NCBI GenBank assembly: GCA_013152945.1
Contig: JAADFL010000082.1
Span: 1-24,862 of the forward strand
From: Deltaproteobacteria bacterium
GTDB lineage: Bacteria > Myxococcota_A > JAADFL01
Length of the DNA: 24,862 bases
Reading direction: 5' to 3'
The notes beneath the pieces are model-generated. The model worked only from the letters and a program-made list of their open reading frames with translations. It did no database searches and had not been told where the DNA came from. Below are positions 16,194 through 23,308 of the stretch, piece by piece (positions within the stretch are counted from its first letter, which is position 1; each line of letters opens with the position of its first letter). Both the position numbers and the translations under genes were made by a program.

Positions 16194-17276
16194 TTACTCT
16201 TGGTAAAGGCTGTATGAACCGATTTCTCCCGCCAATTGGCCACAGGCTGCTGAAATATCGTCACCCCTGCTCGATCTCAACATGGCCGCCAGTCCCTTGT
16301 CCAAGAGAACCTTTTGAAATGCCTCCACCTTTTCACGCGGCGGTCGCCTGAACCCGGATCCCTTGAATTCATTGAATGGTATCAGGTTTACCTTGGCCTT
16401 GACATCAGAGAGGAGTCTCACCAGCTCCCTGGCGTCTGTTACCGAATCATTGATTCCATCGATCAACACGTACTCGAATGTAATCCTGTCACGCCTTGCA
16501 AGAGGATATTTTCTGCAGGCATCAATCAATTCGGCGAGCGGATACCGCCTGTTTATGGGCATGAGCATATCTCTGACCTCATTGGTTGCCGCATTGAGTG
16601 ATACGGCCGGCTTGATGGAAACGGCCCTTCCAAGTACATCCATGGCAGGCACCAACCCACAGGTGGATACGGTTATCCTCCGGGAAGAAAAATTGAGTCC
16701 CTGGTCGTCCATCAGTATTCGGATAGCCTCAATCAACCTCTCCAGGTTGGCAAGAGGCTCTCCCATGCCCATGAAAACCAAATTGGTAATCCGCTTTGTA
16801 TTTCCTTCAGTGCCGCTTCCATTGCCTTTTTTCGCCGCTTTGGAAGCCAATATGGCTTGATCGAGAATCTCCGCAACAGTGAGATTGCGATGAAAGCCGA
16901 TCTTTGCGGTTCGACAAAAGGTGCAATTCATCCGGCAACCGGCCTGGGACGAAACGCACAAAGTCAACCTGGAGCCCGAATTATCCGGTATCAATACGGA
17001 CTCGATAACGAGTCCGTCCCTGGTCCGAAAAGCAAGCTTTTCTGTTTCATCCGCGGCCTTTATGGATGTAATCATATCCAGTGCGCAAAGTTCGGCTTCT
17101 TCAAAGAGCCTCTTTCTCAATGCCAAAGAGATATCTGTCATCTCGTCAAAGGACTTCACACCACGCTTTTGAATCCACTTGAATACCTGGTCGCCCCTGT
17201 ACGCGGGTTCACCGAACTTTTCCAGAAAAGTCTTGAGGCTGTCGCGTGACAGGCCGAGAATATTTGTTTTGTTCAT
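16194..17276 (-). CDS. rlmN: Dual-specificity RNA methyltransferase RlmN, radical SAM
   Basis: This 360-aa enzyme methylates C2 of A2503 in 23S rRNA and A37 in some tRNAs. The radical-SAM cysteines are Cys114, Cys118 and Cys121 (GCRMNCTFCRT). The acceptor-side Cys is in SSRGDDISAACGQL near residue 347, which matches the second catalytic Cys of the family. Other blocks are LVFMGMGEPLANL, SRRITVSTCGLVPA and the ALSLNA-type block as PAVSLNAATNEVR. The ATG at 17274-17276 gives a normal length. Convergent to pfkA. Confidence 0.95.
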   Translation of the reverse strand: MNKTNILGLSRDSLKTFLEKFGEPAYRGDQVFKWIQKRGVKSFDEMTDISLALRKRLFEEAELCALDMITSIKAADETEKLAFRTRDGLVIESVLIPDNSGSRLTLCVSSQAGCRMNCTFCRTAKIGFHRNLTVAEILDQAILASKAAKKGNGSGTEGNTKRITNLVFMGMGEPLANLERLIEAIRILMDDQGLNFSSRRITVSTCGLVPAMDVLGRAVSIKPAVSLNAATNEVRDMLMPINRRYPLAELIDACRKYPLARRDRITFEYVLIDGINDSVTDARELVRLLSDVKAKVNLIPFNEFKGSGFRRPPREKVEAFQKVLLDKGLAAMLRSSRGDDISAACGQLAGEIGSYSLYQE

Positions 17277-17331
17277 TGTGCTCTGTTACGGCTTGTAAAA
17301 AATCAACTGTGGTTGAAAAACAACAATAGGT

Positions 17332-17559
17332 TCAGTCCTGTTCCATCAACGTCCACTTGTAGTCTTCGCTCTTTGACACCTTCTTGCCCTGCATCTCGTA
17401 CAAAACAGAGTTTACGTCTTTGCGCTTTGGCCAACCAGGCTCCACTCCCTTGTCCGCCAACTCCTCGCGCAACCGTGCCGCGATCTCCTTGGCCATCAAG
17501 GGCTTGGCTGTCTCACGAATAACTTTCAGGACATGTTTTTTAAGCTCATCTCTCTCCAT
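17332..17559 (-). CDS. Small winged-helix-like protein
   Basis: This 75-aa protein starts at ATG 17559, preceded on the minus strand by GGCGAGGTGA. A longer open frame upstream to 17673 lacks a better start. The sequence MERDELKKHVLKVIRETAKP, then LMAKEIAARLREELADKGV and NSVLYEMQGKKVSKS, and ending YKWTLMEQD, resembles a short winged helix with a basic wing, but no family is recognised with certainty. It lies between rlmN and the degraded IS4-type transposase. It may be a DNA-binding regulator. Confidence 0.6.
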   Translation of the reverse strand: MERDELKKHVLKVIRETAKPLMAKEIAARLREELADKGVEPGWPKRKDVNSVLYEMQGKKVSKSEDYKWTLMEQD

Positions 17560-17669
17560 GGAATCACCTCGCCTTTCCCAGTTTGAATAAACTGTACCCC
17601 GCCAGCCTTGACGAAGCGATATTCTTTTACATCGGAGTTGCAACGTCGTCAACCCGGGCACCATCTGAG

Positions 17670-18795
17670 TCATCCCCAGAACTCCTTTTCGGTATCATGA
17701 TAAATAATATGTAGTGTGATCTTGCGGTTGCGTAATAGTCTGGGGAAGTAATAGAGGCCGAGTGTAAAGTCGCTATGGGTTGCTTTGTGTCGGACCGTAT
17801 TCGCTCGGAACTGGCGGTCCAGCCCAAGCTTACGTGCCATTGCTCCGGCGGCCATGGCAAAGAAGTGAACCAATGCTGCAACCAAAAGCATCCGCTCAAG
17901 TCTTCTCTGCATGAAGAAATTTCACGCCTCCAAGGAACAAACCGAACCTGGAGTCTTTCTCGTCACGAAATGTCTCCTCGATCCTGAATCTCTTCCCATA
18001 GGCTGCTATCACCCGCTTTACAGCCCAATCAAGGTCCGTCATCAACAGCCATGGCTCTCGCTGGCCTCGCTCCCATCCTCCCACTACACGTACTCGCACA
18101 GGTCGACTCGGACGAAGCAAAGCATCTGTAAGATCCCGCCTCTCGCCTCGCTTCTGTATTACCCTATCCATTCTTCCCTCATACCGTAGATGCCTCACAT
18201 GAACATTACCTCCTGTTCGGGTGATGAACCGAAGGCCACAACGCTTTAGATGATTCACTAACGCCACACGCTTGAATCCTCGGTCCAGCAACACCACCCC
18301 CTCTACTCCAGGCGGAAGCGCCTGTGACAACCACGAGAAGAAACCATGCTCGAATGCGTTCATACTCTTATATAGCGACTTCGCTCGCATCACTGACCAC
18401 AACACCGGTACTGCCCGCCCTCGCTGTATCACTGCCGCAACCAATACCGGCCACTGCCTTACTTTCGTCCAGTCCACCGCTATTAGCACTCGCTTCCGTG
18501 GACCTATCACGCGCCGCAACAACCTCTCCTGCGCCCACCGATGGTCGAAACGATGGTTCCCCAGAAACCGATCCACTCGCTTTATTGCATGCTTCGGTGT
18601 CGTCCCGGTTGAAAGGTATCGCCCAAGTATCGCCACTCCGAGACGCCGAGCATCGAATGCCGCTGCTACTAGCAAACCAAGATTCTCTATGTATCGCTTC
18701 CATGCCCCCTTGAATATTTTCCCCACTCTTTGCACAATATGTCTGGCCACCATCCTAACCACCTTCTTTTTTTCAATCGTTTTAAGAGGTACCAC
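17670..18795 (-). pseudogene. IS4-type transposase gene, frameshifted
   Basis: The first frame (18795 down to 17896, GTG start) gives a DDE transposase of IS4 type, with VAVDWTKVRQW-like first Asp (seen as LIAVDWTKV), second Asp in VVLLDRGFKRVAL, and Glu in RFRIEETFRDEKDSRFG. It stops at HAEKT. The C-terminus continues in the +1 frame (17912 down to 17670) as RRLERMLLVAALVHFFAMAA, then on to GLYYFPRLLRNRK. Removing one A from the run GAGAAGA (near 17900-17907) restores HAERLERMLLVAAL. This indicates a single-base insertion. No slippery site of the -1 type is present. Terminal inverted repeats and target duplications could not be identified. Confidence 0.8.
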
Positions 18796-18944
18796 GTGGC
18801 GGCCTTCCGTACAACCCGATAATAGTTCGGGGGATCTCTCAGCGTAAAAGAGGCGTACCTATTAATGTCACGGATATATCCGGCCTGGGGGAAATAGCGC
18901 CATGGAAGGGCTGATCGAAGGGATGGATCGGCTACCACATTTAT

Positions 18945-18973
18945 TTGACACCGGCTGGTTACAACTCTATATT
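18945..18973 (+). promoter_or_regulatory. Sigma70 promoter, copy A (before cyclase gene)
   Basis: TTGACA (18945-18950), a 17-base spacer and TATATT (18968-18973). Nearly the same 29-bp sequence recurs at 20291-20319, and similarity continues about 15 bp beyond the -10 element. A start site near 18981 would lie inside any frame starting at 18902, so translation more likely begins at the downstream ATG 19055. Confidence 0.75.
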
Positions 18974-19054
18974 GAAAAATTAAATGGAGTCACGTTTCAA
19001 CTGAGTCGGAACAAGATTGGGCTGAACAAGAAGTTGTGCCTGAAACAAAAAAAT

Positions 19055-19966
19055 ATGAAAAAGCAACATTTGTACCCTAAAAACCCACCTGAAATGCTCC
19101 CGTCATATGTTTGCTATGCAGACATATTAGGATTTTCTCAAGTGAGTAAGGAGGCACTTAATGCTAATAAAGGTAATCTATTCCTCAGCAAGTTAAGAAA
19201 AGCCTTATCTAAAGCGTACACGCGTCTCCGTAATAATGCAAAAGGATTGGGGAAAGATAAATTTTATTCAGTAAAAGTATTCACTGATAATATTGTTGTT
19301 GGTTATCCCATCTCTCTCGAAGATTTTAGGGCTGGTGAAGCAGAGCTATGTGATATTTTTAGCACTTTTTCTGAATTCCAGCTCAGTTTAGCATTGGAAG
19401 GTTTTTTGTTAAGAGGAAGTATTGCATTTGGTAAACACTATATGGATAACGATATTGTTTTTGGAGATGCTTTGCTTGAGGCAGTAGCCCAAGATAAACA
19501 AGGTGGAGCACCTTGCATATCACTTGCCCGGTCTGCTGTAAAATTACTGAGGCACCATTTAGGATCTTATGGCGAAACAAATTGGACACCTCAACATCAA
19601 GACCTCCTAAAAGATGCAGATGGTATAATTTTTTTAAATTATTTAGAGGAAGCATTTGTAGCATTTCCAGATGGAGGAATATTTTTTGAATATATCGAAG
19701 GGCATAGAGATATCATCGTTGCAGGATTAAAAAAATTCAGAGGCAACCCAGGCGTTAGGTCGAAGTATGAATGGGCAGCAAGATACCATAATTTTGTTTG
19801 CAAAGAATTTGCAGAAACTCATCAAGTTCCGAGCAATCCAGATGCTGATGAAATGTATGCGTATGCAGCTGAAGAGGCGCAAGATTTATTAAAGTACTTG
19901 GTTGATATTGATTCACTTTCTACTTTACCAAGTAGGATTATGTTTGAGCCAAAAAGAATATCGTAA
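19055..19966 (+). CDS. Stand-alone class III nucleotide cyclase-like protein
   Basis: The 303-aa protein has an N-terminal catalytic region resembling class III cyclases (GGDEF-unrelated). The two metal-binding Asp positions are present: Asp23 in CYADILGFSQV and Asp78 in VKVFTDNIVVGYP. LLRGSIAFGKHY (119-130) and FGDALLEAVAQD (136-147) match the glycine-rich turn and the WGDAVNVASRME-type helix of the fold. No transmembrane, HAMP or receiver domain is visible. The C-terminal half (about 150-303) is unrecognised. The gene is AT-rich unlike its neighbours, which suggests transfer. The longer frame from 18902 is disfavoured by promoter A. ATG 19055 has no clear Shine-Dalgarno. Product could be a cyclic purine or pyrimidine nucleotide. 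Confidence 0.7.
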   Translation: MKKQHLYPKNPPEMLPSYVCYADILGFSQVSKEALNANKGNLFLSKLRKALSKAYTRLRNNAKGLGKDKFYSVKVFTDNIVVGYPISLEDFRAGEAELCDIFSTFSEFQLSLALEGFLLRGSIAFGKHYMDNDIVFGDALLEAVAQDKQGGAPCISLARSAVKLLRHHLGSYGETNWTPQHQDLLKDADGIIFLNYLEEAFVAFPDGGIFFEYIEGHRDIIVAGLKKFRGNPGVRSKYEWAARYHNFVCKEFAETHQVPSNPDADEMYAYAAEEAQDLLKYLVDIDSLSTLPSRIMFEPKRIS

Positions 19967-20016
19967 TAATAAATGGCACAACAAATAAGGTTAGATTGTG
20001 AACATCCCACCCCACA

Positions 20017-20123
20017 CCTCCACACCAAGGTTGATTTTCAGGGCACCAAAATATTCCGTCATTTCATGAAGTTTAGCATCAGCAAAAAATCCATTGACGC
20101 GCAAACTCCGATCACTCGCACCA
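20017..20123 (+). repeat. Dispersed repeat, copy 1
   Basis: It shares most of its 107 bp with copy 2 at 21108-21215, with one single-base gap. Shared words include TTTTCAGGGCACC, AAAAAATCCATTGACGCGCA and ATCACTCGCACCA. Its 3' end merges into the decayed IS3 end. Minus-strand frames through it are open but share no consistent reading frame with copy 2 past the middle, so a protein-coding role is unlikely. Confidence 0.75.
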
Positions 20124-20237
20124 GCTTTACGGCTTCTTCTCTTTACTCTCTCTTTTACTTACTCTTGACTCGTCACACCATGTACACCTTCCTGGAGGCT
20201 ATTATGTCTCCTTTCTTAGGTGTCCACAAAATCGGGA
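20114..20237 (-). mobile_element. Decayed 5' end of an IS3 element
   Basis: This stretch is a near copy of 24413-24535, the 5' end of the intact IS3, with one single-base gap. It retains the terminal AGGTGTCCACAAAATCGGG and the small hairpin next to the translation start. The start region reads ATGGTGTGA on the minus strand, so orfA is dead. The rest of the element is missing. The hairpin at 20195-20210 differs from that of the intact IS by one compensated base pair and one G-T wobble. Confidence 0.8.
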
Positions 20238-20290
20238 TAGCCTGAATCAATGGACATTCGTAATCAGGGGTAAATCGTTAATAGTTTTTT

Positions 20291-20319
20291 TTGACAAGGA
20301 TCGGTTGCAACTCTATATT
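20291..20319 (+). promoter_or_regulatory. Sigma70 promoter, copy B (before lipoprotein gene)
   Basis: TTGACA (20291-20296), N17, TATATT (20314-20319). Spacer bases GGTTGCAACTC match copy A's GGTTACAACTC, and the downstream TGAAAGTCAAATGGGGT aligns with TGAAAAATTAAATGGAGT. It reads toward the lipoprotein gene at 20415. It may be a shared promoter carried by both inserted cassettes. Confidence 0.75.
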
Positions 20320-20414
20320 GAAAGTCAAATGGGGTGAATTACGGCGGGGTAATAGAAATTGGATAGAATAGGGAGGGAATTATACTTACACTTACAGATT
20401 GGAGAATATGAAAC

Positions 20415-21104
20415 ATGCGAATAATCAGGTACGGTTTCGTCATTCTTTATGTCGGTTGGGTGGTCTTTGCAGCGGGATGCGCACTTGGTTCGCGAATCGT
20501 GACAGCTCATTATAAGTCAGCTCTGGTATGGATTGACCGGCCAGAGGCGACCAAAGAACGCTACGGTTCGGTAATCACAATTAAGAAAGAAGCGGACAAC
20601 AAGTATATCTATGAAGATGGGTTGTTCTCGGTAATCTTCTATGTCACGGCCTCACGAATTAACTTTGCCCTGACAAACAAGACCCAACATTCGATTAAGA
20701 CTATATGGGATGAAGCCGCCTTTATCGATGTCGATGGAGAGGCTGGTCGGGTAGCCCACGAAGGAGTGAAATACGCGGATCGCAATGCCTCACAACCACC
20801 CAGCATCGTGCCCGCAGGACGAAGTCTGACCGACTTTGTTCTCCCCACCAACCGTGTTTACTACCGGGAAGGTTACTATAGCATCTATGTAAACATCCCA
20901 GGCGGATGGGAGGAGCTGCCCCTGGTTTTACCAGCATCGCAAAGAATAGCGAGCAGAGACCATAACGCCGTCAATGAATTTGCCTCTAAGGTGCAGAAGA
21001 ACAAGGGGAAGCGCTTTGGATTGCTTCTGCCACTTGAGATCAATGGCATTGTGAACGAGTATACATTCTGGTTTGAGGTTCAAGAAGTGTCAGTCAATCA
21101 GTAA
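20415..21104 (+). CDS. Conserved hypothetical lipoprotein
   Basis: This 229-aa protein has a hydrophobic N-terminus ending in the lipobox AAGC (Ala19-Ala20-Gly21-Cys22), so it is predicted to be lipid-anchored after signal peptidase II cleavage. The rest is soluble, beta-rich by appearance, and has no recognised domain. Distinct blocks are FALTNKTQHSIKTIWDEAAF, VDGEAGRVAHEGVKYADRN and PAGRSLTDFVLP. The gene has promoter copy B upstream and dispersed repeat copy 2 directly after the stop. ATG 20415 has a weak ribosome-binding site. I do not recognise a function. Confidence 0.75.
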   Translation: MRIIRYGFVILYVGWVVFAAGCALGSRIVTAHYKSALVWIDRPEATKERYGSVITIKKEADNKYIYEDGLFSVIFYVTASRINFALTNKTQHSIKTIWDEAAFIDVDGEAGRVAHEGVKYADRNASQPPSIVPAGRSLTDFVLPTNRVYYREGYYSIYVNIPGGWEELPLVLPASQRIASRDHNAVNEFASKVQKNKGKRFGLLLPLEINGIVNEYTFWFEVQEVSVNQ

Positions 21105-21107
21105 GAG

Positions 21108-21215
21108 CCTCCCCACCCAGGTTAGTTTTCAGGGCACCCAAAATATGCCGTTATGTCAAGAAGTTTCGCATCAGTAAAAAATCCATTGACGCGCAAACAT
21201 TGATCACTCGCACCA
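21108..21215 (+). repeat. Dispersed repeat, copy 2
   Basis: This 108-bp copy starts 3 bases after the lipoprotein stop codon with CCTCCCCACCCAGGTTAG and ends at CTCGCACCA. It aligns along its full length with copy 1. Unlike copy 1, it is not followed by IS3 sequence, so its end at CACCA marks the true repeat boundary. Confidence 0.75.
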
Positions 21216-21347
21216 TGCTCAAGCTATACAGTACAATAGCTTATATATTGGATTCCTGTACCAAATCGAATTTTTAAATTGTGTTTTGAGATTTGGGATT
21301 TCAGCTATGAGCTACCAACTGAGAGCTATGAACTTTGAGCTTTTAGC
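21216..21347. other. Non-coding, AT-rich with short repeats
   Basis: AGCTATGA occurs twice (21303-21310 and 21324-21331, 21 bp apart), followed by GAGCTTTTAGCTC, a small hairpin. It lies just after the stop of the leftward FGE-like gene, where a terminator could sit. Nothing else is seen. Confidence 0.4.
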
Positions 21348-23075
21348 TCATTGTACCGACCTCGCAGGTCGAAAGCCCAGGCCGAGGGAACGGTGGGCTG
21401 GCTCAAGCCTGTAGCGACTCGCTGCACGAGAGTTGCGGGCGTCGCCGCGCCAGTCACCGCCGCGATCGACCCGTTTCGAACCTGTATCCGGTCCCACAGG
21501 GTCGGTGTCTATATCGTTGTCATAAGATGATTGAAACCAGTCCCACACCCACTCCCACAGATTGCCGGACATATCAAAAAGCCCCCATGCGTTTGGTTCC
21601 TTCTCACTAACCGGATGCGTCATATCATTCGCATTACCACAATACCAGGCGATCTGATTCAGATTTTCATCTAAAGTGCAATCCGTATAGGTGATCGTGC
21701 CATTGTTTCCAGGGCTCGGGTAAAACGCCGTGTTGCTGCCGGCACGGGCGGCATACTCCCACTCCGTCTCGGTCGGCAGGCGGTAACCCTTGCACTCGTA
21801 CACCGTGGTTGCCCCGTTGTTTAGAGCAACATCAGCAGAATGAATACCCCCGGACGTTGAATCATCATCAAAGCAGGCCATGTAATTCGAACCAACGCTA
21901 CCTCCTCCTTCGCAAGTCACGTTCGACAATACAAAGCAAGGTGCATACCCATCATGTTTAGACAACTCATTGGCGTACGCTAATGTATCGTACCAACTGA
22001 CCCAATTCACCGGGCAGTCATCACCACATTGAGGAAATTTGCTCGGGTTCCAGCCCATCAAGGCCTTGAACTCTGTCTGCGTTACCTCGTGCCGCAGGAT
22101 CCAAAAACTGTGCGTCAGCGTCACCTTGTGAAGATTCTCCCTATCATCAAAACGACCGGGTTCGTATGTGCAGTCGCCGGGATACCCCTCAGGGCAAGAC
22201 CCGTCAGGACTGCCCATCCAGAAGCTGCCTGCAGGCACCAATACGAACTCGCCATTGTCGCACGCATCACCTATGCCGTCCGAATTCCAGTCAGCCTGGT
22301 CCGCGTTGGCTATGCCGACGCAGTTATCGTCACAATCTATCTTAACTCCACCTTTACAAGGGTTGTCGCCTGACTTGCCGCTCCCGTCTCCGTCATCTGC
22401 TATGCCGTCATTATCACTGTCAACCCTGCACTCTGATTTGCCGCAGGCATATCCTGATGCGCACTCGGTATTGGACGAACAACTATCATGGCATACATCG
22501 TTGTTGCATAAGTACTTTCCGCAGGACGTGCTGTACCCGTTGTCAGGGCACCCGGTTTGATACTTGCCGCCGGTGCAGGTATCGGCCCCGTACGCTTTTC
22601 CGTCAGCATCAGAGCAATACGCGGGTCTACAAACAACGCTGCTGTTGCAAGCACTGTCGTCATCAACAGTAATTGTCCCGCACTGGTGGTCGGCATTGCA
22701 GGCCGGATCTCCACGCATACCCTGGCAGGTTGTCGGATTGTCACAACTAGGTTGAATGATGTAACTGATGGGACAGCTTCCCACTACATCGCAACAATCA
22801 CCGGAAGGACAACAGAACTCGTTTTGGCAATGGTGGCTCAAACATTCGGAGCCACTATCGCAAGATTCCCCGTTGGCCTTGAGCGATGTGCCGGTATCAG
22901 TATCGGTGTCCGTGTCTGTATCCTTATCGGTATCAAGGTCTGTATCAGTATCCGTGTCGACGTCGCTATCACCGCTTGGTGTATGGTCGCTGCTACATTC
23001 AATACCGCCAAGCGTTGATATCAGCACAACCAATATGAAAACGAATTGAAATCTGAAAAACCCGACTTTTTTCAT
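21348..23075 (-). CDS. Cys-rich secreted protein with FGE-like (SUMF1) domain
   Basis: This 575-aa protein has a signal peptide (hydrophobic residues about 9-25, possible lipobox-like GIEC). An Asp-Thr dipeptide linker follows (about 36-63). Next are a Cys-rich region with repeated Dickkopf-like CxxCC patterns (about 66-215) and Asp-rich thrombospondin-3-like calcium-binding repeats (DSDNDGIADDGDG and WNSDGIGDACDNG, about 217-275). A C-terminal formylglycine-generating-enzyme-like domain (about 277-575) has FVLVPAGSFWMGSPDG, HEVTQTEFKALMG, RLPTETEWEYAARAG and SGNLWEWVWDWF. The family's active-site Cys pair near the C-terminal RGG block is missing (RGGDWRGDARNSRAASR), so this is probably a structural C-type-lectin-like surface domain. 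GGGAGG precedes the ATG. Confidence 0.88.
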   Translation of the reverse strand: MKKVGFFRFQFVFILVVLISTLGGIECSSDHTPSGDSDVDTDTDTDLDTDKDTDTDTDTDTGTSLKANGESCDSGSECLSHHCQNEFCCPSGDCCDVVGSCPISYIIQPSCDNPTTCQGMRGDPACNADHQCGTITVDDDSACNSSVVCRPAYCSDADGKAYGADTCTGGKYQTGCPDNGYSTSCGKYLCNNDVCHDSCSSNTECASGYACGKSECRVDSDNDGIADDGDGSGKSGDNPCKGGVKIDCDDNCVGIANADQADWNSDGIGDACDNGEFVLVPAGSFWMGSPDGSCPEGYPGDCTYEPGRFDDRENLHKVTLTHSFWILRHEVTQTEFKALMGWNPSKFPQCGDDCPVNWVSWYDTLAYANELSKHDGYAPCFVLSNVTCEGGGSVGSNYMACFDDDSTSGGIHSADVALNNGATTVYECKGYRLPTETEWEYAARAGSNTAFYPSPGNNGTITYTDCTLDENLNQIAWYCGNANDMTHPVSEKEPNAWGLFDMSGNLWEWVWDWFQSSYDNDIDTDPVGPDTGSKRVDRGGDWRGDARNSRAASRYRLEPAHRSLGLGFRPARSVQ

Positions 23076-23202
23076 TTACTAACCTCCCAGGTATTAACGC
23101 AAGGACTAACCTCTTTTTGAGCTATTAGGCTGTAATTTTTAGGAGCATATTGTTGCAATGTCAACCTCAAGTAGATTTTTGTGGTAGTCGAACTAATGTT
23201 AG

Positions 23203-23232
23203 TGGTACTGCCGAGTGAAAATGTCAGTACCA
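23203..23232. repeat. Inverted repeat TGGTACTG-N14-CAGTACCA
   Basis: Perfect 8-bp arms with a 14-base spacer lie between the FGE-like gene and dispersed-repeat copy 3. The location in an island of element ends suggests a mobile-element terminus or operator. No coding region or known family end is recognised. Confidence 0.5.
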
Positions 23233-23250
23233 GGATACCTAGAGAGCTTT

Positions 23251-23276
23251 CCCATCCAGGTTGATTTTCAGGGCAT
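23251..23276 (+). repeat. Dispersed repeat, copy 3 (truncated)
   Basis: CCCATCCAGGTTGATTTTCA and the following GGGCAT match the core of copies 1, 2 and 4. The match ends six bases before the intact IS3 begins at 23283. The IS insertion or a nearby deletion likely removed the rest. Confidence 0.65.
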
Positions 23277-23308
23277 TGGTCTTGCCCCGATAAAGTGGAC
23301 AGGTTGAC

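Larger units (their letters stand above)
19967..20414. other. Non-coding stretch between cyclase and lipoprotein genes
   Basis: No gene is seen here. It holds dispersed-repeat copy 1, a decayed IS3 end and promoter copy B, each listed separately. The last 80 bases before the lipoprotein ATG carry GGAG at 20400-20403 as a weak ribosome-binding site. No Pycsar-type effector gene lies here. Confidence 0.8.

Noticed and set aside
17896-17925. Programmed frameshift in the IS4-type transposase
   Set aside because: The needed shift is +1 with no slippery heptamer; IS4-type elements normally use one frame.
18902-19054. Extended start at 18902 for the cyclase-like gene
   Set aside because: It has a purine-rich stretch upstream, but the strong promoter at 18945-18973 lies inside this extension, and the extra 51 residues look unlike the rest of the protein.
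20017-20240. Minus-strand open frame through repeat copy 1
   Set aside because: Its translation looks protein-like, but the matching frame breaks in copy 2 and no start codon or ribosome-binding site supports it.
19055-21104. Complete Pycsar defence pair (cyclase plus effector)
   Set aside because: The neighbouring gene at 20415 is a predicted lipoprotein with no TM-effector, TIR or cyclic-nucleotide-binding domain visible, and the two genes have separate promoters.
22887-22970. CRISPR or minisatellite array in the Asp-Thr coding region
   Set aside because: The repeats are 6-bp codon pairs in frame, without spacers; they encode the Asp-Thr linker.
22557-23018. Long plus-strand open frames opposite the FGE-like gene
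   Set aside because: They mirror the biased Cys/Asp/Thr codons of the minus-strand gene, have no start signals and no recognised domain.
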